64,000 bases of DNA from Apteryx mantelli. Lineage: Eukaryota > Chordata > Aves > Apterygiformes > Apterygidae. The translations under genes and the position numbers were made by a program. Positions within the stretch are counted from its first letter, which is position 1. Every line of letters starts with the position of its first letter. The stretch lies in NCBI RefSeq assembly GCF_036417845.1, contig NW_027118693.1, positions 2,056,001-2,120,000 of the forward strand, in the 5' to 3' direction. Under the pieces are notes generated by a model. It saw only the letters and a program-made list of their open reading frames with translations, was not told the origin of the DNA and made no database searches. Shown piece after piece: positions 11,441-23,849 of the stretch.

Positions 11441-14400
11441 TGGCTTCACTGCTCTCTAATTCTGCCACCTGAAAGTCTGCCGAAGGATCTCTCTTGCCCA
11501 AGTATAGATGTCTTTAATATAATAGCTACATCTGACCTTATCATCGAGCCTCTCTTCTGATTCCCCAGGAAGAAAAGGCAGAATTTAGGAAGCATGACTT
11601 ATCCGACTTCATGTGGGCAGCTGAAACCACTCCAGCAGTATCTGCTCCCTTTGTGGACCATCATCTTTCCTCCAGATGAAGACATGGTCCCCTTGGCCAA
11701 CAGGAAACATTATGAAGAGAGTGATTTACCAGAAGCGCTCTGCACAAATGAATGAGAAAGCAATGGATTTCCTCAAGGAAGGCTCTCTCCATGGACCCCA
11801 GAGTAAGTACAAAAGAGCAGCTTAGACTTTGCAGCTTTCTCCAAGGTGTATACAATTGTCTGAGACTGATTGCACCTCCTCCATTCTTTAGCTATTTGCA
11901 CTTATCGCTTCTGTTTCTCATTCCCCATCACAGCTGCCATTCTAGTTGTAGAAAGGGGGCTTAACATGCACTCACCCAGGACAAATCAGGTCCAGTTTGC
12001 CTTCACGCAGTGCTTGGATATAGCAAAGAAATATACATAAGAACTCAATTTTGCAAAAGCAAAAGCTTGTGCCAAGTTGTTCCTTTCTTGCTCAGAAATG
12101 CCCCAGCTCCCATCTCATCCTGGGCATCATCTTATTCTAGGTCCACATCTGGTTAACATAGTGCAAACTGCCAACAAAAAAGAGACAGTTTAGTCCTCTT
12201 CCTCAGTGTGTTATTGGGAGTTTGATCTCATTGCAGTTCCATGCTCTTGTTGGAGCTCCATGTTGTTTTCTGTTCATACGGGACACTTGAAGAACAAGGA
12301 TGCAGCTCCAGAAGTGGCTGATAGGTCCTGCCTCTGCCTTCTGCCTGCTCCACAGTGTAAGCCTTGGCAGGTAACTCAGTGCTCTCTCAGGTGTCAGCTG
12401 TGTGGCATTCAGAGAAGGCCTGAAATGGCTGCACTGCAAAAGACTGGAAGTATCAAGTATCTGGGTGTGGGATATTAAGGTCCTACTACCCCCAGGAATA
12501 AGGAAATACGAATACGGAGATATGCAGGTGAATTTTTTCCACCTAATTTCAGTTGCCAGAGCATCTAGTGCAAGCTCAGGTCTAAATCTTAGCTCTGAGC
12601 TTAAGCTAAGCTAAGATCTGAGCTGACACCTAACTCTAAATCAGGCAGCTAATTCCCCTGCACTAGCCCCCAGCTGTACAAAAGCTTTGAAGATTTCATC
12701 TATTTTAAGCTTTGTTCTCTTAATCATACCATCTAGACCAGGATTATGGCTGGCAAGTCAATCATTGAAGCTTTGCTGTGGGGCGAGTAAGATTGTTCCT
12801 GCTATCCACCAGGATGGAGAGGGGCAGTGAACAGCCTCTCTGTGAAGGATAGTGCCATGCCATACCCAGCAGCGCGGTTCCAAAGGTAGTTTATCTTTGA
12901 TGCTATTCCAGCTGTGCAGGTATTGCACTTCTGCCAGCCCCAGCTCTCACTTGCCTGAGTGCTCCAGGGTCCTCACCTGCTCTGTGGCAAAGTCTGAGTT
13001 GGGTTTGGTGGCAAACCCTGGTGCTGGCATTGCTAGGCAGTACGATGTAAAAAGCACTGTCCTCTATCCTGTTTTTCCCCCACTCCATCCCTCAAAACTA
13101 GATGTGTACACTTGGGAGGCTTCTATGCAACTGTTCAATTTATGGACCAGCCATAGCATTTTACCAGCAGCTGTTTCTTTCTTCCTTTACAGCAATGATC
13201 GTCTCAATTTTGTAGATTTTGTTCTCTTCAGGGTTCATTTTTGGAAGTTCTTCAGGGAAAAATGTCCCCTTGATTGCTTCCTGACTGTAGTCTATTAAAC
13301 AGTACATCAGTATCCAACCCCTTCTCACAGCTCTTGCCATACAGCTTGCAAGCTACGTTTCCTTACTGCACCCCATCCCTGCCCTTCCCTGCTAGCTGGG
13401 GAGGGGGCTCCGTGGGAGGAAGTTCCTGTGCCTATGGCAGAATCTGAAACCCTCATAGTAAAGCATTTTCTCCAGCTCTCAAGTCTTGTTTCTTTTGCTT
13501 TGCCTTTTTTTTTTTGCAGGGGGTGAGCTGGGGTGGGGAGAGGGGTTGGATGGAAAAAGTGTTCTCTATCCTTGAGAAATGAAGACCCCAGGAAGAGATT
13601 CTGCCTTGGCTAAACTGAGATATTTTAAGTGCAGACAGCCACAGCTTGATGTACCCTTGCCATCAATGAAGAGAACAAGTTGATTTTCCAATGGGATGCA
13701 AATCATCCTAAGGAAGATGCTTCAGAGAAGATTCAGTTCAGAGAGCTAGACACCTGACTGTGGGTGTTCTTGTGCAGGTAGCTCCACATGAGCTGCGTAG
13801 TTGATCTCACATGGAAATGTACTCAGTTCATAGGGCTGGGGAGTAATTCCACCGACCAGCCTTCAATGGCTTAAGCAGCTGTCTAGTGCCATTTTACATG
13901 TCCTAGGATATCCAGCCTGTTATCTAGCTGTTGCAGCAGGTGGCTGCCAGTTTCTTGCATGCCCTGGTTTCATTTACCAGCCCTGTGCAGATAACTTTAC
14001 ACACTACAGAGCATCCCAAGTGCCCACTTCATGAGCCAGGAGAAGAAGGAGCTGAAGACTAAAACTTTTGGTGGTGAGTGGAAGTTCAGGGATAAAAAGG
14101 GCAGGTGTTACATAGAGTGGCTTGTGATTTCTGATTGAGAGGCACCACTCAAACAGTGGGATCTGGGGGATGCGGAGCAGTTTTCGGATACCATGAGGTT
14201 CCTTGTGAAGACATTGGGTACCAACAGATGGGGTCAGATTGCAGGGGGCCTGCAGTCTAGGACTGAGGAATATCAGGAAGACTGAAGTTGCAAGGATTAT
14301 ATTTCATCCCTGAGAGGCACTGCTTGCGGACGGAGGATGATGTGGGGAGAGTTATGCAGGGCTGGGGCTGCAGGGATGTGCAGACTGCATTGAAGCAAAG

Positions 14401-14955
14401 CATTAAAGCTCTGTGAGGGCACGTGTGTCAAAAATGGAAGAGGCACCCCACATCAAAGGTGCTTCTTGAGGGAAGAACCTCTGTCCCTTTCCTTTGTCTT
14501 CCTGCAAGTGGTGCCTCTGATGGTCTGGTCTAATCAGTGCTTGGGGAGGGACATGGACTTCTGGCAGCAGCTCTATCTCTAACAGCCCTCAGCAAGCCCC
14601 ATTAAACCTCCAAGGCACTTTAGTCCTGTGATTTCACTTCATGCTGAGCGACTTTCCCCTGGGAGTTTGTAAGACTGTGGGAACCCTAATGAGCTTGTCA
14701 CTGCCTCTAATCCACAGGGTGGCTAGTAGGAGAAATTAAGAGTTTTGTTAAGCACAAAAGTTTTGAATGAGCACATGATGTATTCTGGTTTCATCTGCTT
14801 CTCATGTTTAAGCCTAACAAAGTTACACTAGCGTGTTTCAAATGAACTTCATGAATGTCCATTTCCAGTGGCCATCTAGTGCTATCCTATGGAATAGACG
14901 TGGGACATCTGCTACCAAAAGTAGCCTTCTAGGGTGCACTAATGTCCCAGAATTT
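11441..14955. other. No gene seen in block B interior
   Basis: This is about 3.5 kb of non-coding sequence, preserved in both duplicates with the same small indels and stops. The longest frame (12852-13298, 148 codons) is shortened in copy 2 by a frameshift (60078-60425) and shows no domain. A T-run lies near 13507 and a purine-rich stretch near 13520-13560. Confidence 0.6.
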
Positions 14956-14961
14956 CAGACC

Positions 14962-15340
14962 TTCCTCTTCCTGATGGTTCTAGTTATCTGCATTATGACT
15001 CTCCTGGGGAATATCCACATTGTTATGCTGGTGATTGCTGAGCAGCATTCCCATGCCTTTCAATTCTGCCAGGCATAGGATGTGTTAGCACCCTATTCAC
15101 TATTTTGGGAACCCCTTCTACCAGAGAAAGACAGAAGGCTTTCTCAGCCATCTCCTTCCACCTCCCTGTAGTAAAAATTTTCTACAGCACCCTAATCATT
15201 GTGTATCTCTTACCAAAACCCAACACCCTGCCGACCCCTAGCAAAGGGTTTTCTGTCTTTTACACAGGCCTCACTCTTCTAATCAAGATGCTCAGGTTGC
15301 CATTGATAATCCCATCCCCAACCAGTTCTTTTTTATCTTT
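14962..15340 (+). pseudogene. Olfactory receptor relic lacking TM2-TM5 (copy 1)
   Basis: The first part reads like an OR transmembrane segment 1: a hydrophobic run (FLFLMVLVICIMTLLGN) with the GN motif at about 14970-15045. A TAG stop follows at 15076-15078. About 30 codons later another frame gives the TM6-TM7 side: RQKAFSAISFHLPVV near 15128-15175 (compare the OR motif KAFSTCSSHLTVV), then IVYLLPK and FSVFYTGLTLLIK-like sequence. The normal TM2-TM5 region, roughly 500 bases, is missing, so this is a long-dead gene. It lies on the opposite strand to the other ORs in the window. The duplicate is at 62188-62570. Confidence 0.8.
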
Positions 15341-18300
15341 CATATCATGACAGAAAAGATGCATTTAACCATGCAAGCATGCATCTGTCTGAATGTGCGT
15401 CTTCATCCCAAGAGAGATGGTTCAGTGATCTGCATGAAGTAGACATATTCAGGAGATAGATAGATTCCAAAACTGAGCAGCCTGTTGTCACCTGATCTGA
15501 GAAAGAGCAAGCTGAGTTTTAATACTTTCCTGTTCTAATATAGCTTTGGAACACCCCCTGTGTTTAGGATAGCTGGGAAGCAGGTGTGCCAGATGTATAG
15601 TAATGTTTATGGGATTAACGAAATGGAAGAGGGCCCCTATACGGCTACAAGCTACTTATCCGTAGATATAGATTGTTCTTTTGTGCTTATCACAAAAAAA
15701 CTGTGTGTATGGGGGAGAGGGGGAATCATACCGACACAGGGGAAACTCTCTTCCCAAGCTTGTAGGGTGCATTATCAAAAGATCATATGGAGTCCCTCCA
15801 TGACAACAGTGACTTAGCAGAAGTCTGGTAGGGTGGCCTTTGCACACATAGAGTTAAGCTGTGTTAGTTTGTGTTAATCATTTGGCCTCCCTTCATACTT
15901 GGGAACAGAAATAGGCAGCTATACAAAATTATTTATCTCACTTGAGCTGGTTTATAATTTAGGATGAAACTAAAGAGGAATATCATCATATTTCTGTCAG
16001 AAGGAAGCAAAAATGTTTGAAAGTTTTACACAGAAAGAAGACCTACTCTGTTGGATGGCAGTGTGGGCATAGTCTTTTGGAAAGAAAGTAATGGAATACA
16101 AATGATTTCTGGCCTACGTTCTCTCATGCAGATCTTAGAAACTTACTTTGGGCACTTACTTTCTTCTGTCATGTTCATGGAGCATGTTACTGACTCCTTT
16201 ACAGGAGTAGGCAACACAAGAGCTTCAGAGCCACCCTCTCACCGGCTGGGGTGAATGCAGCTTCTGTTGTCAGTACTTTCAGAAGGAACATAACGTTTTA
16301 GATCTAAGAAAGGGTTTGCAGTGGACTAGAATATTTCTGTGTTTGTTTCGCAAAGTCCTCAAAGTCCACCTTTGTTTTTTTTATTTACTTCATTTTCAAT
16401 TTACCCACTAATAAAAAAAAAAAATCCATTATTCATGCAGCTCAGGTATCAAGGAGGTGGATAGCTATTTAGGGGACCTTTATCCACAGAAGAAAGTCTG
16501 TTATTTACTGTGCACATTTATTACAGGAAGCAGACCCTGTTGTCAGGAAATGCTGCTCATATTGCTTAACTTCTGGGCCTCCTGGGTGTCTGCTGGCCCA
16601 CGTAGTGCCCCTGCAGCCCAGAGACACAGGCATGTCGTTTTGTGTGCGCTTCCTCCATTCAAGGTACATGAAATCAGGTGAGGGCTGTTGATCACCTCTG
16701 ACAAAATGTGTGCTTTGTTTTGTTTTGTAGTGTGGCAGTGAGGATATGTGCTGCATGCCTTAGGGCATAAAATACAGTTTGACGTCTGCACAGAGCAGAG
16801 GAAGCAACACCCAGCACAGTCTTGTTTGTACCCCTTGCAAGGAGCAGCTCTTGGAGTGACCTGTTCCTTCAATGGTAGAAGCAAATTCCTGAATGAACTA
16901 TCCCCACAACTGCACCTGGACTTTTCCCTGGTGTGAATAAGGTGAACAGTCTGGATGCCATGCCATCAGAGCAAAGCAAGCACCTAAGATATTGGTGTAG
17001 AGGCAGCAGTGGACAAACAGTGAGGTTCTGTTACTTCTGTGCTGTAACCAGAGGTGGGGCTCTCACACAGTCAAACTGTAGCTTTCTATCCAGAAAGATC
17101 AGAGCCATTAGTGCCTCAGTGAGATTGGGGAGGATTTCTCACAATAAGATTTCTAAGATAGCTAAGTTAAAGCACTGCTTGTGATTCCAAAGTCTCTTCA
17201 CTGAAGATGCCTTGGTGGGATTCTTTGCCAACTTAAAGGGGACAGGAGTCATCCAACTAAATAACTTCAAACTTTCCATGCGAGGCATTTAAGACTAAAC
17301 TCATCCATCTTGTGTTTCTTTACTATTGGGAGCGAGTGATTTAAATAATAAAAAAGTCTCTCAGAATGAAAATCTCTTATTTTTATTTAAAATGAATAAA
17401 CAAATACTGCTTTTGATTCTCATTCCAAAACAATATATTTGTCTTGCAAATCGTGAATGAAAATGAATCCATGAAAATTGCAAAATGGCAATATCATGAC
17501 AAGGATTAGAGAAAAGGAATTTTTTGTTTGCTTTTTTTTGGTGAAGGGTTTGGAGAGAATTTAAGGTCTAATCCATGGGGCTGCAGAGGACAGACTTCAC
17601 TGATCAAAAGTCCCTCACTTGCACAAATTATAACACATTACCCAGCATGTGGTTCAGTGCATCTGGCATTTCCTATTAAACAGATGAGCCTCCTATGCTC
17701 AGTATACTTCCTCTGAAGTACTATGGACAACTAGTGTAAGAGGAGATGATATAATCCTCTAGACTATCACAGGAGGGCGGGCAATGCCCTCAGCTTAGGG
17801 CATTTAAGTTACAAATGTGGACAAACTAATTCCACTGCGTGAGGCTGTTCTATTAGTTGAAGTATTGGCTCTGACAGCATTGTGTCATAAGGACTGGGCA
17901 TTTATTTCATTAAGCTTGACCTGTGGACAATTGCATTGTTACTCAACAATTAAATTACTGACCAATATTCTGGATTTTGTTGCAGCTTAAAAGAGAGCTG
18001 ATGTTAGGTGGGTAATTTAGACTTCATTTTGTCTCTGTTCTTGTCCTTACCAGGAGGTTAATGGGGAGAAGTAAGTGTCACTTAGCAGAGAAATAAAGCC
18101 ATTGTTGCTCTCCTTTTTATTTGTTCCACCTGTTTTCTGTCTCTTTCTAAAGGCAAAGAGGTTCAACAAAGTTCTGCCACCAAAATAAGCAGGGGAAACA
18201 GATTGTGTGACAAGGAGAAGCTGCATCCAAACTGGAGGAAGGTGAACCGTCTTGAGAATTTGGTGTGCCAAGGAAGGAGGAAGTCCTCAGCTTGTTGCTT

Positions 18301-18555
18301 TCTGTCTCAGTTTCCACACTTAGAAAACACCATCACCAGGGTATTCACCAGGGTTTATAAAGTGCTTTTAGACCATTTGAAAGGCTTCCCTATTGAAGGT
18401 TTAGGTCTTATCATGGTGATATATTTCAGGAGAGAAACTGGTGTGATTTCATGAAACTTCATACTGCTAAGAAAGAAAGGTGTAATTTCAGCAAATGAAT
18501 CCTAATCATTTGTTCCATCCCCCCTCCCTTTTCCCTCCACTTACAAAATCTCTTC
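15341..18555. other. No gene seen; AT-rich flank of the OR gene
   Basis: The part up to 16578 is block B. Beyond it is AT-rich single-copy sequence within this window, with A/T tracts near 16373-16425 and 17520-17540. Reading frames are short (83 codons or less apart from a 113-codon minus-strand frame at 16543-16884) and lack motifs. The segment next to 18555 is the 3' flank of the minus-strand OR. Confidence 0.6.
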
Positions 18556-19503
18556 TCAGAAGGAAAAACATTTCCTGGAGATTATCACGCTTCTCTTCAA
18601 GCCCACCTTGAGAGCCTTCTTCATCTGCTCGTTCCTCAGGCTGAAAATGAAGGGGCTCATCAGAGGAGTTACCATTGTGTTGAGCAGGGCCACCATTTTG
18701 TTATAGGAAATGTGGTGACTTGAAGGCCGCATATACAGGAAGATGCAGCTACCATAGCCCAAGATGACAATGGTGAAGTGAGAGGAGCATGTAGAAAATG
18801 CCTTGTTCCTCGATGAAGCTGAGGGCAACTTTAGTATGGTGTTAATGATGTATAGGTAGGACATTGCTGTCATGACCAGTGAGCCAAGGAGGATGATGGA
18901 AAAGGTCATGAAACTTATCAGCTCCACAATCTGTGTTTCTGCACAGGACAACTTCATCAAAAGCACACTGTCACAGAAGAAGTGGTCAATATGATTGGCA
19001 TTGCAGAAGGGCAGCCTGACAACTAGGACAGTGGGGACAATGGTGGACAGGAAGCCTGCAGTCCATGACCCCAACAGGAGCTGAACACAAAGCTGACTGT
19101 TCATGAGCATGGGGTACTGAAGAGGGTAGCATATGGCCACATAACGGTCGTAGGACATGACAGCCAGAAGGAGAAACTCGATGCTGCCCAAGAGGGAGTA
19201 GAAGTAGCACTGAGTTATGCAAGCTGGGTAGGAGATGGCTTTGCTGCCCATCAACAGGCTTGCTACTGTTTTGGGTATGATGGATGTAGTGATGAAGATC
19301 TCCAAAGAGGAGAGGTTGCAGAGGAAAAAGTACATGGGTCTGTGGAGGTCTCGGTCAGAAAGAATGAGGGCAACGATCAGCAGGTTTCCAACTAAGATCA
19401 CCAGGTAGGAAGCCAGGAAAGTGATTGCTATTAGGTACTCCTGATGGTGGAGGGAGGGGAAGCCCAAGAGAAGGAACTCTGTGACAGTCGTATGGTTCAA
19501 CAT
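18556..19503 (-). CDS. Olfactory receptor, class II, OR6/OR11-like, intact
   Basis: This is a single-exon seven-transmembrane odorant receptor of 315 residues, the usual OR length. I chose the Met at 19503 because it is followed directly by the OR-type N-terminus NHTTVTEFLLLGF with an N-glycosylation site at N3. The frame is open 36 codons further upstream but that part looks like 5' UTR. Motifs by residue: GN at 39-40 (TM1), LHRPMYFFL at 53-61, MSYDRYVAIC at 116-125 (G-protein coupling end of TM3), cysteines at 95 and 177, SY at 215-216 (TM5), KAFSTCSSH at 234-242 (TM6) and PFIFSLRN at 284-291 (TM7, usual form PxIYSLRN). No stop or frameshift is seen. It would sit in the membrane of olfactory neurons and couple to G-olf. 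The subfamily is inferred from N-terminal and TM3 style only. It lies just right of duplicated block B copy 1. Confidence 0.93.
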   Translation of the reverse strand: MLNHTTVTEFLLLGFPSLHHQEYLIAITFLASYLVILVGNLLIVALILSDRDLHRPMYFFLCNLSSLEIFITTSIIPKTVASLLMGSKAISYPACITQCYFYSLLGSIEFLLLAVMSYDRYVAICYPLQYPMLMNSQLCVQLLLGSWTAGFLSTIVPTVLVVRLPFCNANHIDHFFCDSVLLMKLSCAETQIVELISFMTFSIILLGSLVMTAMSYLYIINTILKLPSASSRNKAFSTCSSHFTIVILGYGSCIFLYMRPSSHHISYNKMVALLNTMVTPLMSPFIFSLRNEQMKKALKVGLKRSVIISRKCFSF

Positions 19504-19611
19504 ATCTGCAACTGAGCTGCAGTGAGTAAGAGAAGATGGTGAGTGGAGGAAACGATTCCTCAGAAGGTTAGAGGAAGTAGGGACAGGTAGAGAAATGTAA
19601 AAGTATAACAA

Positions 19612-22200
19612 AATAAGTACATGGGGTTACTCACAAAAAGTTTGTAAGGAAAACAGAGAAGAGAGGAGAGGCACGGAGAAACACCATAGAGTAAGGAGAC
19701 ACCATTTCAAACAGTAACAACAAACTTAGTTTCTAGGTTAGAGTAGGAATCCACTATTAACAACCTGTAAGTTTTTGCATTTGAGCTTCTCACCCAAGTG
19801 TCCCTTTAGAGTCAATGGAGAAAAAATAGACATTTCTTAATCATTCTTTCTCTAGTCTATCTTAAACCTATATTTTAGGATGAGATAAAATGCATCCTGG
19901 AGAAAGATAAAACATCTCTTCAAAGTGACATTAACTTTTTGATTAGGTAAGGAATGGAGAGAAAGCAGAAGAGGATGGTGATAAAGGAGGAGGCATATGG
20001 AAAATAAAGGTGAATGGGAGAGTTAGATAAGAGGAAAGTTTTATTCCCTGGGAATGATTTTATTTTCAGGGGGAAAAAAAGCCAAAAAGAGGGAAGACAA
20101 GCATTCTATGATTAAAACTGTTGTCTTTCCATCCAAGCTGAAACTTTTCCATATAGAGCAGAAATCTCTATAAACAGATTTTTCTTCAGTCACAGCAATC
20201 TTTCTTGCTGAGAAACGATTTTGATAAAACCTTCTGGCCATCAGAAGGAAAAATAGATAAGAAAGGAATACAAAGGAGAGAGAGGGAAAAAAAAAGAAAA
20301 AACCAAGGAGATAAAAAGATTAAGGATATTCATTCAGCTGGGGATAAAAGAAAGCCCTATCCTGTAAAGCAAATAGACAAATAAACTAACAGAGACTCAA
20401 AAGACCATTTTATTTATTTATTTATTTACTGTGAACACTGGAAAAATTAAGCTTGGTTTGATATGGAGTCGGTCCTGAATTCATTACCTGAGGTCTTGAA
20501 GACAATGAATTCTAAATGCAGTCCTCTCAGGACAGTCTACCCCTACGTAGACCATCTCCTTTCCATCCTGCTGCTTTTGCTCACGGAACTTGTATAAGCC
20601 CAAAAGAGAGAACAATACTACTCTGTGCAGCTTAGCTGGACCTGGCCAACAAGCTGAAGCAGAGGAAGGGCTAGAGACCCAGGCACATAGACACAGACTG
20701 GTCAGCAAGGTCTCATTGCCTGAGAAATATCACAGGCAAAGGAGGACAATCACAGGCAGGCAGGCAGGCAGGCAGTCTAGGAACTCAACAACAACAACAA
20801 AAATAGCAATCAACAAAAAATGAGGTGAAATGCAGCAAAGCAGTTACTTACATTAATCTATGTGCAGGAAACACTATCAAGGGGAAATAGAAGGCCAGCA
20901 GAATTTCTGCAGACCATCATCTCCTTCCCTCTCCTCCCACAACCTTGAGAGAACAATCTGGCATGTCTCATTTCAAGGTTCTTGCAGAGCCTCTTTGAGT
21001 CAGCTGCTAATGCCGTTTGTTCTGATGCACTGTGCTGCCAGACAGAAGTAAGCTCTGATTTTTTTTTCCTTTCAAGTAAAACCACCCAAAGCCCTTCAGT
21101 ATTCCCTGAAGAATCACGGTCCTCTGTGCTTTCCTGAGACGCTCCTCAGCAGAGTAGGTCTGAGAGGGTGACAGGACATTAATTAAAATGATAGCTGGTA
21201 CCCAGGTGACCTAACCCCTGCAGAAATATAGATCCATTTTGTGAAGCAGCCTAAGAGAGAGAAACACCAAATCTTTAAAAATGCTATCAAGAAATGTAAT
21301 CTGTGAAAGCAGTTTCTGTGGAGCTACTGTCACACTCCCTGCCTTGCTTTTCAAATGTTGGACATCTAAAGGATAGATTTTAAATGTTCAGGTAGTCACC
21401 TTAGATTCCCTTGGGTTAGTCAGTGGAGTTTAGGACATGATTCAACTTTTCACAAAATGGATTTCTAAAGGAGAGGAGAGGAACAGATTCCTCCTCTCTA
21501 AGGGCAGAGGGAGGCTGGAGTGACAGACTGACATCTAGGCATCTTCATTGCAGACCTCTGGGAGCTCTTCAGGGGTGAGACATTGGTTCCTAAGGGCCAC
21601 CTGACTATCTTCTACCCCTCCAAAAGGAAGTGTGAACCTGAGAGTTCAGAGTGATAACTGCCAACATAATGCAGACCTCTCTTACCATCTTAATGCATCT
21701 AAGTTAGGACTAGGCACCTCTGTTTTGACCTCTGAATTGTTTCCCTAAAGTTCAGTGAGAGCAATCTCATCCGTGGTGGCACTGAGCAAGGCTTTCCCTT
21801 TCCCTGAGTACAGGCAGGCTCTTAGTCCACCTCCTTTGTACTCAGTGTGGACAGCCCCAGCAGAGCACAAGCCTCTGTCCATAGGCTTGTTACTGAACTC
21901 CAGTGTTCACAGGGGACTACTGGACCCTGTCTCTGTCTAAGCTGGGCTCTAGATCTCTTCTTGTCTCAACCCATTTCTTCATTTTCCAGTACATCCAGGG
22001 GGTGCAGAGGAGTGGCTGGTGCAGCCCAGCGTCCCCTCAATTTCCTCACCAGTCTTTCAGGAAGCATGTACCCATGTCGTTGTGCTTCCAGCTGATGTAT
22101 CACCTCATGTAGGGTTGATGCACAGAGACATTTGGCCAGTCTTCCTGCATCTTGGGATCCATTTTGACCACAGCACTTTGCTTGCAAAGGGTTTGCATGA
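19612..22200. other. No gene seen; upstream region of the minus-strand OR
   Basis: This is 5' flank of the OR, where OR genes usually have non-coding 5' exons; none can be placed from sequence alone. It is purine-rich on the plus strand (19960-20310). It holds a (TTTA)n tract at 20409-20429, a (GGCA)n tract at 20753-20775 and short CAA repeats near 20789-20805. Frames are short and unconserved. Confidence 0.55.
20753..20775 (+). repeat. (GGCA)n microsatellite
   Basis: About 5.5 tandem copies of the tetranucleotide ggca/cagg are followed shortly by a CAA-rich run. Confidence 0.9.
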
Positions 22201-23139
22201 AGGAATTCTGAAGAATGTGCGCTATGAGTAATCATCCATATGAACTATATCCACCTGTCTCTAGTGAGTGGGATCATGTACACCAGTCAGGGTGGCATTT
22301 TATCCACACTCAGCATTCCTCTATAATTGCAAGGTTGAACAGAGAGCAGCTGTTCCTGGTGGGGGTCTCTGCTGGGCCAGTCTCCAACCACACCTGGAGC
22401 AATGCTCCAGATGTGATCCTGGTTGTGGGAGCATTTGGCATCACCACAGCCATCACTTGGAGTCAGGGCTGCTGCTGGGTAGTGGGAAGCGCCACCCACC
22501 ACGGCTCACAGCTCTGGGTGCACAGGGGTGCACACAAGTGGTGCTGGAATCCCTCTTCCTCCATGGGGCCAGACCAGGTGGGACAAGGGGTCCAAAGGGC
22601 TCTGGGGAACGTGATGGGGAGACAGAAAGAGTGGAGGAGGGTTGAGAGGGCTGTTACTAGACAGAAGTGGGTGAGGAGCAGGAGGAGGGCCCGTGACACC
22701 CGAGGAAGTGACCAAGAGGTGGAGCTCAGTACTGAACTAATCAGCTAGGGTTTTCTTCATTTTGTTCATTGCCTGTAGAGCAAGTGTGAAGCTTTCATCA
22801 CTGAGGCAACTGCTGTCCTTGTGCTTCAAATGGTTCCTGGAAACACGCCTGTTGGCTTTGAGCATGAACTGGCTTTCAACCAGAAGCTGGAAGCTTGACT
22901 TCCTGCTGCTCTGTGTACCCGGAGGCTGGCTCCAAGGTCTTCCAGGCCATGTGTCTCTGCAGCAGGGGCTGGGGCTTGACCCAGAGAAAGTCATGGCATC
23001 TCCCTGGTCCCCCTTGGGAGAAGGAAACTACAGAGACACTGCCCTTCTGACAAGACTTTGCTGCCCAACTAGAAGACCATTTCCTGGAGGAGGAGAACCC
23101 TGTCAGGAGCTTACAAAGCTCTGTCCCATGCCCTTGAGT
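22201..23139. other. No gene recognised; longest frame 177 codons
   Basis: An open stretch at 22215-22748 (plus) overlaps two other long frames on both strands, a pattern typical of GC-rich non-coding sequence. It contains no recognised domain and its C-terminal third is a low-complexity R/E/V-rich run. I do not call it a gene. Confidence 0.5.
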
Positions 23140-23803
23140 TCAGGAGTGCACCCTCAGCAAGTTTGCTGATGATACAGCACTGGGAGGAGTGACTGATACA
23201 CCAGATGGTTGCCCTGCCATTCGGAGTGATCTTGACAGGCTGGAGAAAAGGGCAGAGAGGAACCTCATGGAGTTCAGGAAAGGAAAATGCCAAGTTCTTC
23301 ACCTAGGGAAGAATGACCCCATGCATCAGTACAGGCTGGGTGCCCCCCAGCTGGAGAGCAGCTCTGCAGAGAAGGACCTGGGTGTCCTGGTGAACACCAA
23401 GTTCACCGTGAGCCAGCAATGTGTCCTTGCAGCAAAAGCCAGTGGTATCCTGGGCTACCTTAGGAAGAGCATTGGCAGCAGGTTGAGGGAGGTGATCCTC
23501 CCCCTCTACTCAGCACTGGTGAGACCACGTCTGGACTGGTGAGTCTAGTTCAGGGCTCCCCAGTACAGGAGAGACACGTACATATTGGAGCAAGTCCAGC
23601 AAAGGGCCACAAAGATGATTAAGGGACTGGAGCATGTCTCATATGCGGAAAGTCTGCGAGAGCTGGAATTGTTTAGCCTGGAATAGAAAAGGCTCAGAAA
23701 AGGCTCTTATCAAGGTTTATAAGCATCTGATGGGAGGCAGTAAAGAAGGTGGAGCCAGAATCTTCTCCGTGGTGCCCCGTGGCAGGACGAGAGGCCCTTG
23801 GAA
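23140..23803 (+). mobile_element. CR1 LINE ORF2 C-terminal fragment
   Basis: An open run of 117 codons (23189-23542) shows the CR1 reverse transcriptase C-terminal half. It carries KFADDTALGG (the catalytic YADD/FADD region, near 23160), [41 protein letters not shown] and, after a stop, RATKMIKGLEHVS-like sequence. It is truncated at both ends. At about 23803-23850 it abuts another CR1 piece on the opposite strand. The fragment is well preserved, so it is younger than its neighbour. Confidence 0.93.
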
Positions 23804-23849
23804 GGAGGCGCTCCATTCCCAGAGGGTACACCTCTGAGATAATGTGGCC

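Larger units (their letters stand above)
10561..16578 (+). repeat. Segmental duplication block B, copy 1
   Basis: This is collinear with 57789-64000 in direct orientation. The first 850 bases differ at only a handful of positions (over 99% by eye), and later parts are near 97-98%. Copy 1 lacks about 230 bases present in copy 2 around 62815-63090. Block B contains a CR1 fragment and an OR relic but no intact gene. The match reaches the last base of the window, so the block extends further right in copy 2. Confidence 0.93.

Noticed and set aside
12852..13298. Open frame of 148 codons in block B copy 1
   Set aside because: Broken by a frameshift in the nearly identical copy 2 (60078-60425), so not conserved as protein.
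18556..19611. Longer 351-residue start for the OR at 18556
   Set aside because: The 36 extra residues lack OR character, and the Met at 19503 gives the normal length and the expected glycosylated N-terminus.
22215..22748. Open frame of 177 codons, plus strand
   Set aside because: No domain, low-complexity basic tail, and equal-length overlapping frames on both strands.
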